Below the pieces are notes generated by a model. It was not told where the DNA came from and did no database searches. It saw only the letters and a list, made by a program, of their open reading frames with translations. A program made the translations under genes and the position numbers. This document shows, one piece after another, positions 14,803 through 22,486 of a stretch of DNA of 55,641 bases. Position 1 is the first letter of the stretch; each line of letters opens with the position of its first letter. Source of the DNA: Acidobacteriota bacterium (GTDB lineage Bacteria > Acidobacteriota > Terriglobia > Terriglobales > Acidobacteriaceae); the NCBI GenBank assembly GCA_018268755.1, contig JAFDVW010000033.1, forward strand, positions 1 through 55,641, read 5' to 3'.

Positions 14803-16740
14803 TTACGGCAACAGGCCGTAGACATCCACCTCGGTGGCCGTTCCGATATACACTTTGCCATTGGCGATGGTGGGTACCGTGAACTTGACCGAATTGCCGG
14901 CAGTGTCAGACGCGTTGAGCGAACTATTCCACAGCATGTTGCCCAGATTGGTGGCGTCATAGGCATACAGGACCGCGGGCGCGGCGGGCGCAGTCTTCGG
15001 CGGACCATACAAGCTGGAGTCGGTGATCCACACGATGCCATTGCTGGCCCCCTGGGAGGAGATCGAGGGCGTAGGCGGAGGAAAGGGAAATTTATACGCC
15101 GACGTGGAGTTGGGCGTCGCCGAGAATTGCCCCGTGGTCGGATTGAAGGGCAAAGCCCGCAAATAGTCGCGGATCGCCGTCAGGTAGAGCGTATTCTGCC
15201 AGAAAGCCGGGGTGCTGAAGACGCCGCTGCTCAGGGTCACCGTCTGCACGATTTGGCTGTTGTCGATGCTGTTGTATTGCCCCATGTTGTCCCGGTCCAG
15301 GACGTAGATCAGTCCCTGCTTGCCGCCTTCCACCAGCAGGTGGGGCACCGGCCCCGTCTGGTCGGGCAGTAGCAGAACGCCACCCGCTCCCAGGTCCCCG
15401 TCGTTGCTTTCTAGTGCCCCCTGGTTGTAGGGGGTGAAGTAGTCGGCCCGCACCAGCCCGCTGGGATTCAATTTCAGAATGCTGTCCCCTACGTCATTCA
15501 GCGAGAGGTTGGAATCGGCGTCAAAGCCGCCGTTTCCGGTGGCGAGATAGAGATTGCCGGCGCTGTCGGCCGCGGGTGCGCCGCCGCCCATCCAGATTCC
15601 ACCCAGCCCATCGTTGGGCGTCGTGTTGAACACCGACAGTTGCTGCAGGGTGGAAGCGTCGTAGCCGATGACCCAGCCGTGATAAGGGGTTTTGTCTTCG
15701 TGAGAAGCCCAGCTGATATACACCACGCCGTTCACCAAGGCCAATCCCGGCCGCTGCAGATGGTAACGGGGATCGAAAGCAATCGTTCCGCCGACATTCC
15801 CGTCTCCCGTGCCGGTCACGGAAGCCGTGATGCTTACCGGCCCGCTCAGTTTTTCATTGCCGGTGGCGATGTCCAGGGCATGCAGGCGTTGATAAAAGTT
15901 GCTGGTGGTCTTCTCAGATTTGCTGACCACATAAAGTGTATGGCTCGACGGATCAATCACCGGAGTTCCGGTAATCCCAATCTCTGGATAGATGTCCTTG
16001 TACCCGTTCCCCACGTCGGTCCAGGAGACGGAGGTCTCGCCGGTAGTCGCGCCGTGCGCTGTGTCGAGCAAGGATGCATGCCATAGGGTCGCACAGGGGC
16101 TGGCGTCGGCGTCAAAAGCATAGACGCTGTCATGTTGAGTGGCGACTACCACGACATTGTGCAAACCGCCGTTGATGGTGACGTTGGGCACCCAGAGCGG
16201 TTGGGCATAGACCGCGCCGTCCACGGCGCAAGAGAACAGCTTGCCGAATGTGCCGGATTTCACATTGCTGGTGTTAAGGATGTATTCCTGTGTGTTCGTG
16301 CCATCCCGGGCCAGGTTGTTGTGATAAGTGAAGACTCCGGCCAAGTCAGTGACGTTGATGCCTGCCGAATCGCTCTTGGTGGTATCGGCGACACTGGTCG
16401 CCACGATGGTATGCGCGCCCCCGCCGCCGGCCGGCGGTGTGTATAGCCCGGAAGCGCTGATGGTCCCCACCGTGGAGTTTCCGCCCGCCACGCCATCGAC
16501 TTTCCACGTCGCGCCCTGGTGTTGGGTATCCCCGGTAAGGGTGGCTGTGAATTGCAACGTTTGGGGGGAAACCAGATTGTAGCTTTTCGGCGCAACCGCG
16601 ATCGTGACGTTGGGGGGAGGAGGAGGGGGTGGTGTTCCACCGCCGCCATTGCTGCTGCCCCCGCCGCAGGCCACGAGCCCAGAAAGGACGGTTGCTCCGA
16701 CAATCCCGCCCATCAACCGCAAAACTTTGCACTTCTCCAT
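14803..16740 (-). CDS. Large lipoprotein: Ig-like domain plus PQQ-type beta-propeller
   Basis: 645-residue lipoprotein. The signal peptide ends in a lipobox LVAC with the lipidated Cys at residue 25. A Gly/Ser/Pro-rich spacer (SSNGGGG then seven prolines) follows. Residues about 45-130 look like a bacterial Ig-like domain (VTIAVAPKSYNLVSPQ..., ISASGLYTPP). The rest is a repetitive beta-propeller with quinoprotein-like blades (VYAFDAD, LHALDIATG, VLYAYDATN, GKVYIGTATEVDVYG). No catalytic residues are evident. ATG 16740 is chosen because GAGG lies 6 nt upstream; the TTG four codons earlier overlaps that site. Such proteins are common in acidobacteria and presumably sit on the cell surface or in the periplasm; the ligand is unknown. 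Confidence 0.85.
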   Translation of the reverse strand: MEKCKVLRLMGGIVGATVLSGLVACGGGSSNGGGGTPPPPPPPNVTIAVAPKSYNLVSPQTLQFTATLTGDTQHQGATWKVDGVAGGNSTVGTISASGLYTPPAGGGGAHTIVATSVADTTKSDSAGINVTDLAGVFTYHNNLARDGTNTQEYILNTSNVKSGTFGKLFSCAVDGAVYAQPLWVPNVTINGGLHNVVVVATQHDSVYAFDADASPCATLWHASLLDTAHGATTGETSVSWTDVGNGYKDIYPEIGITGTPVIDPSSHTLYVVSKSEKTTSNFYQRLHALDIATGNEKLSGPVSITASVTGTGDGNVGGTIAFDPRYHLQRPGLALVNGVVYISWASHEDKTPYHGWVIGYDASTLQQLSVFNTTPNDGLGGIWMGGGAPAADSAGNLYLATGNGGFDADSNLSLNDVGDSILKLNPSGLVRADYFTPYNQGALESNDGDLGAGGVLLLPDQTGPVPHLLVEGGKQGLIYVLDRDNMGQYNSIDNSQIVQTVTLSSGVFSTPAFWQNTLYLTAIRDYLRALPFNPTTGQFSATPNSTSAYKFPFPPPTPSISSQGASNGIVWITDSSLYGPPKTAPAAPAVLYAYDATNLGNMLWNSSLNASDTAGNSVKFTVPTIANGKVYIGTATEVDVYGLLP

Positions 16741-16815
16741 GGATACCCTCAAGTGAAACTATGCATTCCTAACCGAAATCGTCCTTCGCTTTCAAGTGCT
16801 CAGTTGGGCAGCCTC

Positions 16816-17544
16816 TCAGATCGATTTCACGGGAATGGCGGTAACATCCTCGACCAACCCGACTTCCTTTTGCAGGAAGGGCTCGGCGTAGGTTACGCCG
16901 CCCAGCATGCCGTAGAACCGCGCCATTGCTTCTACCCGGGCCCGTATCTCGGCGGCGGCGGGAAAAATATCCTTTCCCGCCTGCTGATCGGCAAACTGCG
17001 AATGATAGGCCAGCAGCGACTGCAATCGCGCTTCAAACTGCTCGGTGATATCAACGACGAAGGTGGGGCGCACATCGTAGTAAAGCGTGGCGTAGATGAT
17101 TTTGAAGGGGCGATGCGGCGCGCCCGGCAGGTCGAGCTTGGCCAGACCGGCCAGGAAGCAGGCTTCATATCCCAGCGTCGACGCCGTGTAGTGGTCGGGA
17201 TGGCGGCCCAGCCAGTAGGGAAGAATCACGGTGCGGGGCCGCTGCTCACGCAGGACACGCGCCACTTTCAGGCGATTTTCCCAGGTGTTTTCGACGCGGC
17301 CGTCGGGGATGTCCAGCGCTTGCCGCCAGGAAACTTGCAGGATGTTGGCGGCAGCGTCGGCCTCGCGCGCGCGTTCTTCCGCCGTTCCGCGCGTGCCCAT
17401 CTCTCCCTGCGTCAGGTCCAGGATGCCGGTGCGATGTCCGCGCTGCGCCATCTTCAGCAGCGTGCCGCCGCAGGTCTGTTCCACGTCATCGCGGTGAGCG
17501 GCGATGGCCAGCACATCCAGCGCGGAAGCTGCAATCTCGGCCAA
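16816..17544 (-). CDS. bshB1: Bacillithiol biosynthesis deacetylase BshB1
   Basis: LmbE/PIG-L-fold zinc deacetylase (242 residues) that removes the acetyl group from GlcNAc-malate in bacillithiol synthesis. Family blocks: LDVLAIAAHRDDVEQTCGG, ILDLTQGEMGTRGT, ALDIPDGRVEN, and the distal zinc His in GRHPDHYTAS, then FLAGL and PHRPFKIIY. The usual AHPDD zinc motif reads A-H17-R18-D19-D20, so the metal ligands H and D are kept but Pro is replaced by Arg. ATG 17544 follows AAGGAG. The other bacillithiol genes (bshA, bshC) are not in the window. It reads from the same strand as the YmdB-type gene upstream, separated by a repeat fragment. Confidence 0.93.
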   Translation of the reverse strand: MAEIAASALDVLAIAAHRDDVEQTCGGTLLKMAQRGHRTGILDLTQGEMGTRGTAEERAREADAAANILQVSWRQALDIPDGRVENTWENRLKVARVLREQRPRTVILPYWLGRHPDHYTASTLGYEACFLAGLAKLDLPGAPHRPFKIIYATLYYDVRPTFVVDITEQFEARLQSLLAYHSQFADQQAGKDIFPAAAEIRARVEAMARFYGMLGGVTYAEPFLQKEVGLVEDVTAIPVKSI

Positions 17545-17561
17545 ACCATTCTCCTTACGGC

Positions 17562-17622
17562 TTTGTCATGTTGAGCAAATTGGCGTCCTCGCAAAGAACC
17601 CAATTCAGTCGAAGAATCCCTA
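17562..17622. repeat. Fragment of the GTCATxxTGAGC...GTCGAAGxATCCCT dispersed repeat
   Basis: TTTGTCATGTTGAGCAAA (17562-17579) and GTCGAAGAATCCCTA (17608-17622) fill the gap between bshB1 and the YmdB-type gene and match the elements at 22340 and 31735. Confidence 0.6.
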
Positions 17623-17623
17623 A

Positions 17624-18418
17624 CTATTCGGACAGAAAAATTCTCTCAATCGACCGCGCCTTGCCGGTGTTCTCGTCGCAATCCACCACCACGCCGCACA
17701 GACGCGCATCCCCAGTCGCCGGCTCAAAGCGCACCGGCATATTGTTCAAGAATCGTCCGATGACCAACTCTTTCTTCACGCCGATCACGCCGTCATACGG
17801 CCCGGTCATGCCCACGTCGGTAATGTAGGCGGTGCCGCCCGGCAGCACGCGCTCATCGGCGGTCGGAATATGGGTGTGGGTGCCCACCACCGCCGTCACC
17901 CGGCCATCCAGATACCAGCCCAGGGAGACTTTCTCGGAAGTGGCCTCGGCGTGCACATCCACAAAGATCACTTTGGCGCGGATCTGTTTGAGCAGATTGT
18001 CCACCACGCGGAAGGGATCATCGTTCGAGGCCATGAATACGCGGCCTTGCAGATTGATGACCGCATAGGACACGCCGTTCTTGCTGCCTTCATAAAAGCC
18101 CCAGCCCGGCAGGTCGGCGGAATAATTGGCCGGGCGCAGAATACGCCGCGCCATGCTGTGCGGGTTTCCATCCGCCATGCCGAAGTAGTCGATGATTTCG
18201 CGTTTGTCCCAGACATGGTTGCCTGTGGTCATCACGTCGATGCCCAGTTCAAATAGCTCCTCGGCGAGTTGCGGCGTGATGCCGAAGCCGGCGGCGGCGT
18301 TCTCGCCGTTGGCGATGACGAGATCGATCTGGTGGTCGCTGACCAGCGATGGCAGCCGGTGCCGCACCATGGTGCGCCCCGGCCGCCCAAAGATATCTCC
18401 AATAAAAAGAATGCGCAT
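17624..18418 (-). CDS. ymdB: YmdB-family metallophosphoesterase (TIGR00282)
   Basis: 264-residue dimetal phosphoesterase. In Bacillus the YmdB protein hydrolyses cyclic nucleotides (2',3'-cAMP, 3',5'-cAMP) and influences mRNA turnover and biofilm formation. The metal-site motifs run in order: ILFIGDIFGRPGR, IANGENAA, TTGNHVWDKR, FVDVHAEATSEK, GTHTHIPTADER, ending with YITDVGMTGPYDG and GVKKE. ATG 18418 (MRILFIGD) is chosen; the upstream in-frame start at 18481 would add a non-conserved 21-residue extension that runs through intergenic-type sequence. rny, a frequent neighbour of ymdB elsewhere, is not here. Confidence 0.93.
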   Translation of the reverse strand: MRILFIGDIFGRPGRTMVRHRLPSLVSDHQIDLVIANGENAAAGFGITPQLAEELFELGIDVMTTGNHVWDKREIIDYFGMADGNPHSMARRILRPANYSADLPGWGFYEGSKNGVSYAVINLQGRVFMASNDDPFRVVDNLLKQIRAKVIFVDVHAEATSEKVSLGWYLDGRVTAVVGTHTHIPTADERVLPGGTAYITDVGMTGPYDGVIGVKKELVIGRFLNNMPVRFEPATGDARLCGVVVDCDENTGKARSIERIFLSE

Positions 18419-18472
18419 AAGTCCGTTTGAATTCTCGATGGTAACACGCTCGTTCCGCGAGAAACGATGTAG

Positions 18473-18492
18473 CGCGGGCACTCTTGCCCGCG
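18473..18492. repeat. Perfect hairpin between the binding-protein and YmdB genes
   Basis: CGCGGGCA (18473-18480), loop CTCT, TGCCCGCG (18485-18492). It lies downstream of the minus-strand binding-protein gene but lacks a T-tract on either strand. It may stop transcription with a factor or protect the mRNA end. Confidence 0.45.
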
Positions 18493-18555
18493 AACGCCAG
18501 GACGATCAGGCGGACAAGGAGCGTTCGTCCTTCACCGTTGTAGTGGAAATCACTT

Positions 18556-20082
18556 CTACGGCGCCAGCTCGGCGGTTTTCAGGAAATCATAACTGCCGGA
18601 GGGGCTCAGGCGCAGGTTGCGCACACGCCTGGAGGCCACCAGCACATTATCGAAGTACCACAGGTTCAAATACGGCAGCTCTTCGCCGATGATCCGCTGC
18701 AATTCCGCATAAATCTGCTGGCGCACTCTCTGGTCGGGCTCTTTCCGCGCCTGGTCAATCAATGCGTCCACGCGCGGATTGGCGAAGTACCCGCGGTTGG
18801 CCCCATTCGGGGGAAACTTCGCCGAGTGAAACACATATTCAAAGATGTCAGGGTCTTCATTGCCGCCGATCCAGCGCAGCGAATAAATCTGAAACTCTCC
18901 CCGCGTGACATCGGCAAAAAACGTGGCGAACTCGAAGGTGCGGATATCGAGCGCAATGCCCACCTCGCGCAATTGTTGCTGAAACACCGCCGCCATCAGG
19001 CGCGAGCTTTCTTCCGTCGAGGTCTTCATGGTGAGATGAAAGCGCACGCCGTTTACCGCGGGATATCCCGCCGCATCCAGGATTCGCCGGGCTTTCTCCG
19101 GGCTGTAGTCGTAAGGGGGGACATCATTGCTATAGGCCCAGCTCTGCGGGGGAAGAATGCTCGCCGCCGGCCGGGCAAAACCACGCCACAGATATTCGAT
19201 CAAGGGCCGCCGGTCGATGGCATAGGCGAGCGCCTGGCGCACTCGCACATCGCGCAGTATCGGATCGCGCAGATTGAATCCCATGTATGCCAGCACGGTG
19301 CCGGGGGCGCGCAGCACCTGCAACGCCGGATCGTGCTGCAGGGTCAGCACCATGTCGGAGGTGAGGGCATTGATGGCGATGTCCGCGCTGCCTTTGCGCA
19401 GTTCCAGCGCCCGCGTAGTAGTGTCGGGAACCACGGCCATGCGTACCCGCGCCAGCCTTGGCTTGGCTCCCCAGTAATCGTCGTTTCGTTCCAGCACCAC
19501 TTCCTTGTCCAGTTCGGCGCTCACAAAACGAAACGGTCCCGAGCCAATCGGCCGTTTGGTCATCTCCGCGCCGCTGCCTTCCGGCACAATGCCAATTGCG
19601 CCTTCGGAGAGGTTCCACAACAATGTGGCGAAGGGTTCTTTCAGATGGAAGACAACTGTCGCCTCATCCGTCGCGTCGATGCGGTCGACAAAGCGGTACG
19701 CCGCCGATTTGGTGCTGCGAATTTTGCCTTGCAGCAGGGAATCAAAGGTCCACTTCACGTCTTTCGCGGTCAGCGGGCGGCCATCGTGAAACTTCACCCC
19801 CCGGCGCAGATGAAAAACATAAGTCAGCGGATCGGGGACCTCCCAATGCTCGGCCAGACCGGGCGCGACGTTCAGGTGGTCGTCGTGAGTGAGCAGGGCA
19901 TCGAAGATAAGCTGATCAATGCGCTGCGATTGCGCGTCCAGCCCAACCCGCGGATCGAGGTTCGATGGGCTGCTTTCAATGATCAGGACCAGCGTATTGC
20001 GCTCCTGCCTCGCCGAACAGGAGAGGAGAAATAGAAGGAAAGACGCCAGCGCGAGCCGCAGAAATCGCCGCGCCTTAGACAT
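18556..20082 (-). CDS. ABC-type peptide-binding lipoprotein (SBP family 5, OppA/DppA-like)
   Basis: 508-residue extracytoplasmic solute-binding protein anchored as a lipoprotein; the signal peptide ends FLLSC with Cys at 22. Family-5 blocks are clear: SSPSNLDPRVGLDAQS, LAEHWEVPDPLTYVFHLR, GVKFHDGRPLTAKDVKWTFD, GSGPFRF, VRVRQALAYAIDR and NDVPPYDYSPEKARRIL. ATG 20082 overlaps the end of anmK by 8 bp, so it is the last gene of nagZ-anmK-SBP. No permease or ATPase genes accompany it. Because the operon is for cell-wall recycling, a muropeptide ligand, as for MppA in E. coli, is a reasonable inference but not shown by the sequence. Confidence 0.9.
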   Translation of the reverse strand: MSKARRFLRLALASFLLFLLSCSARQERNTLVLIIESSPSNLDPRVGLDAQSQRIDQLIFDALLTHDDHLNVAPGLAEHWEVPDPLTYVFHLRRGVKFHDGRPLTAKDVKWTFDSLLQGKIRSTKSAAYRFVDRIDATDEATVVFHLKEPFATLLWNLSEGAIGIVPEGSGAEMTKRPIGSGPFRFVSAELDKEVVLERNDDYWGAKPRLARVRMAVVPDTTTRALELRKGSADIAINALTSDMVLTLQHDPALQVLRAPGTVLAYMGFNLRDPILRDVRVRQALAYAIDRRPLIEYLWRGFARPAASILPPQSWAYSNDVPPYDYSPEKARRILDAAGYPAVNGVRFHLTMKTSTEESSRLMAAVFQQQLREVGIALDIRTFEFATFFADVTRGEFQIYSLRWIGGNEDPDIFEYVFHSAKFPPNGANRGYFANPRVDALIDQARKEPDQRVRQQIYAELQRIIGEELPYLNLWYFDNVLVASRRVRNLRLSPSGSYDFLKTAELAP

Positions 20083-21223
20083 AGGAAATCTTCCCCAGCA
20101 TGGCCGGCCGCCGGGCCCCGGTGGCCGAGGGAACATTGGAAGGACGATGGTTCCACGTCTGATAGGCCAGCAGTGCGAAGGCCACGGCCTCCTTGGCCTC
20201 GGCGGGAAGGCCGAATTCCTCAGAGGAACGCAGTTTCAAACCCAGCGTGCCCAGTTCATTGGCCAACATCGCCATTAAAGTTGGGTTCTTGGCCCCGCCG
20301 CCGGCCACGATGAACTCCTGAAACTTTCCCCGGGGCAGCACATAGCGCCGCACCGCGTCGGCGATGGAACGTGCCGTCAGCGCCGTGGCCGTTGCCAGGA
20401 CGTCAGGTTTTGGGGCGCGTCCGCAACGGCGCAGAAACCAGGCGGCAAATTCCCGCCCAAATTCCTCGCGCCCCGCGGTCTTGGGTGGCTGGGCACGGAA
20501 GTAAGCAGCGCGCAAGGTTTCGGCCAAAACGCTTTCTAGCACCATGCCGCCGGCGGCGATCTTGCCATCTCGGTCAAAAGGCTTGTGGAAGAGCCGGTCC
20601 ATGAGCGCGTCGATCACCATATTTCCCGGGCCGGTATCGAAGGCGGTCACTTGTTCCGGACTTGCTGCCCGCGGGACCGCGCTCAGGTTGCCGATTCCAC
20701 CAATGTTCTGCACTATGCGGCCTACCCGCGTGTCGCGATAGAGAAGATAGTCGAGAAAGGGGACCAGCGGGGCTCCTTTGCCGCCCGCCGCCATGTCGGC
20801 CGGCCGGAAATCGGAGACCACCGGCACGCCAACGCGTGCGGCCAGCACTGCGCCCTCGCCGGTTTGCCAGGTGACCGCAATCTTCCTGCCCAGAAACCGC
20901 GCAGCCTCACCCTGGTGATAGATGGTCTGTCCGTGACAGCCGATCAATTCCACCTGGCGGCGAAATTTGCGTTGCGCGGCCAGCACCGCGTCGGCATACA
21001 GCTCGCCCAGCAAAAAATTCAGGCGGGCCAGGTCCGCCACGCTGGCTTGGCCGGCATTCATCGCGGCCAACACTGCACGGCGAACGTCCCGGGGATAAGG
21101 GTACTCGGCGTGTCCCAGAAGCTGAAATGTGGGCCCGTTTTTGGTCCGGCCGGAAGAAACGCGCACCAGCGCCACATTGATGCCGTCGGCCGAAGTGCCG
21201 CTCATCACCCCGGCCACGATCAT
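20075..21223 (-). CDS. anmK: Anhydro-N-acetylmuramic acid kinase
   Basis: Sugar kinase of the ASKHA fold, 382 residues. It hydrolyses the 1,6-anhydro ring of anhydro-MurNAc and phosphorylates it to MurNAc-6-phosphate during peptidoglycan recycling. Seen: VAGVMSGTSADGINVALV, GCHGQTIYHQ, TWQTGEGAVLA, VSDFRPADMAAGGKGAPLVP, QNIGGIGNLSAVP, FDTGPGNMVIDALM and IVAGGGAKNPTLMAML. All are diagnostic for AnmK. ATG 21223 overlaps the nagZ stop as ATGA, showing coupling to nagZ, whose product action yields its substrate. MurQ (etherase), the next enzyme, is not in the window. Confidence 0.96.
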   Translation of the reverse strand: MIVAGVMSGTSADGINVALVRVSSGRTKNGPTFQLLGHAEYPYPRDVRRAVLAAMNAGQASVADLARLNFLLGELYADAVLAAQRKFRRQVELIGCHGQTIYHQGEAARFLGRKIAVTWQTGEGAVLAARVGVPVVSDFRPADMAAGGKGAPLVPFLDYLLYRDTRVGRIVQNIGGIGNLSAVPRAASPEQVTAFDTGPGNMVIDALMDRLFHKPFDRDGKIAAGGMVLESVLAETLRAAYFRAQPPKTAGREEFGREFAAWFLRRCGRAPKPDVLATATALTARSIADAVRRYVLPRGKFQEFIVAGGGAKNPTLMAMLANELGTLGLKLRSSEEFGLPAEAKEAVAFALLAYQTWNHRPSNVPSATGARRPAMLGKISYV

Positions 21224-22329
21224 GCTGCCCCCTCGCGGCCGATAGTGGCCAGCCGTACCTGCTCGCTGAACTCCCATAGATTGCGGGAAAGCTTTTCCAC
21301 GGTTGCCTGGGTCGGCGGCGCTATCCGGCGGAACAGATTCTTGTGTTTCTTCTTGTAAGCCAGCACGCGGCGGGCGGATTCCGCAAGGCGACGCCGGAAG
21401 CGCGGGTCCCGCTCCGCTTCCCGCAGCAGCGCTTCATAGCCACGCACCACCAGTTCTTCCTGGCGGCAGATCAGGCACAGATCGCCTCCGGCGCGGAGAA
21501 AGCCGACCGCCACCTCCTCAATCGATCCCGCCGCCAGCACGCCACCCATCTCCATGTCATCGGAGACCACCAGGCCGCGATAGCCGATCTTCTTGCGCAG
21601 AACATCGGTAATCCATTTCCTCGAAAGCGAGGCCGGCGTGGAGTCGCGCGTTACCGCCGGATAGGCCGCATGCCCAATCAAAATCATGGGGAGTTCCCGC
21701 CGCAAGGTGCGATAGGGCTGGATGTCCTGGTCCCAGAGTTTCTTCCATGGCTTGGCCACGTTGGGCAGTTCATGGTGGGTATCAAGGTTCGCCTCCCCCA
21801 GGCCGGGGAAGTGCTTGCCGCATCCGGCGACACCGGCCGTCTGCAGCCCGGCTAGAAATTCACGGGCATAAGTCACCACTTGTCTGGGGTCGGCGGAAAC
21901 CGCCCGCGAGCGCATGACGCTGCGCGAAGCTTCCAAGGCCAGATCGAGCACGGGGGCAAAGTCCAGATTGAAATTCAGCGCCCGGCAGGCCGCGCCAATG
22001 ATGCGGCCGTGCTTGCGAAAGAGCTTTCGATTTCCGCTGGCGAAAACATCGGCCGGCGCCGGGGTGCGGCCCAATAGATTGCGGAAGCGATCGACCAGCC
22101 CGCCTTCCATGTCCACCGCGCGAAACAGGGGAAACGCGACTTTGGCCTGGCACTCTGCCAGTAGCCGGTGGGTTTGCTCGGCGCTGACAATGTTGCGCGC
22201 AAACAGAATGACGCCACCCGGCTGGAGGCGTTGCAGCAGCGTGCGTACCGACGGCGACATCTCCGCCGGCTCAAAGCCCAGGGTAAGCACTTGCCCGACT
22301 TGCTCGCGAAGTTCGTTCTGTTTCGCCAT
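21220..22329 (-). CDS. nagZ: Beta-N-acetylglucosaminidase (GH3, NagZ type)
   Basis: GH3 glycosidase of 369 residues that removes GlcNAc from GlcNAc-anhydroMurNAc peptides; no signal peptide, so cytoplasmic as in other NagZ. Motifs: GQVLTLGFE, LQPGGVILFARN, AVDMEGGLVDRFR, FNLDFAPVLDLAL, GKHFPGLG, the His/Asp dyad loop LDTHHELP, and the nucleophile Asp in VVSDDMEMGG. The family motif KHFPGHG reads KHFPGLG here, a mild change. ATG 22329 (MAKQNELREQ) is chosen over the 22398 start because the extra 23 residues come from a repeat element that lies directly upstream. First gene of nagZ-anmK-SBP. Confidence 0.95.
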   Translation of the reverse strand: MAKQNELREQVGQVLTLGFEPAEMSPSVRTLLQRLQPGGVILFARNIVSAEQTHRLLAECQAKVAFPLFRAVDMEGGLVDRFRNLLGRTPAPADVFASGNRKLFRKHGRIIGAACRALNFNLDFAPVLDLALEASRSVMRSRAVSADPRQVVTYAREFLAGLQTAGVAGCGKHFPGLGEANLDTHHELPNVAKPWKKLWDQDIQPYRTLRRELPMILIGHAAYPAVTRDSTPASLSRKWITDVLRKKIGYRGLVVSDDMEMGGVLAAGSIEEVAVGFLRAGGDLCLICRQEELVVRGYEALLREAERDPRFRRRLAESARRVLAYKKKHKNLFRRIAPPTQATVEKLSRNLWEFSEQVRLATIGREGAA

Positions 22330-22339
22330 GGCAATTCTC

Positions 22340-22481
22340 TTGTCCTGCTGAGCGAAGCGAGGAGTTCCGCAAGCGGGACTACTCGCAAGTCGAAGCATCC
22401 CTTCCGCAGGCAGTGAAGGCGCTAGGGGTTCTTCGACTGCGCCGCCATCGCGTGCGATAGCGGCTACGCTCAGAATGACAA
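22340..22481. repeat. Dispersed intergenic element with terminal and nested inverted repeats
   Basis: The left end TTGTCCTGCTGAGCGAAG (22340-22357) and right end CTACGCTCAGAATGACAA (22464-22481) are near-complements. An inner pair (CGCAAGTCGAAGCATCCCT and AGGGGTTCTTCGACTGCGC) is nested inside. It spans almost the whole gap between mutS and nagZ and carries no reading frame. This looks like a REP/MITE-like family; related fragments lie at 17562, 31735 and possibly 31847. Confidence 0.7.
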
Positions 22482-22486
22482 AAATC

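Noticed and set aside
16519..17574. 351-codon plus-strand open frame opposite bshB1 and the lipoprotein start
   Set aside because: Spans two minus-strand genes and their gap; not a plausible gene.
18473..18492. Intrinsic terminator of the binding-protein gene
   Set aside because: A strong stem but no T-tract on either strand; listed only as a hairpin.
18826..20034. 402-codon plus-strand open frame opposite the peptide-binding lipoprotein
   Set aside because: Antisense shadow without recognisable fold; the minus strand matches SBP family 5 throughout.
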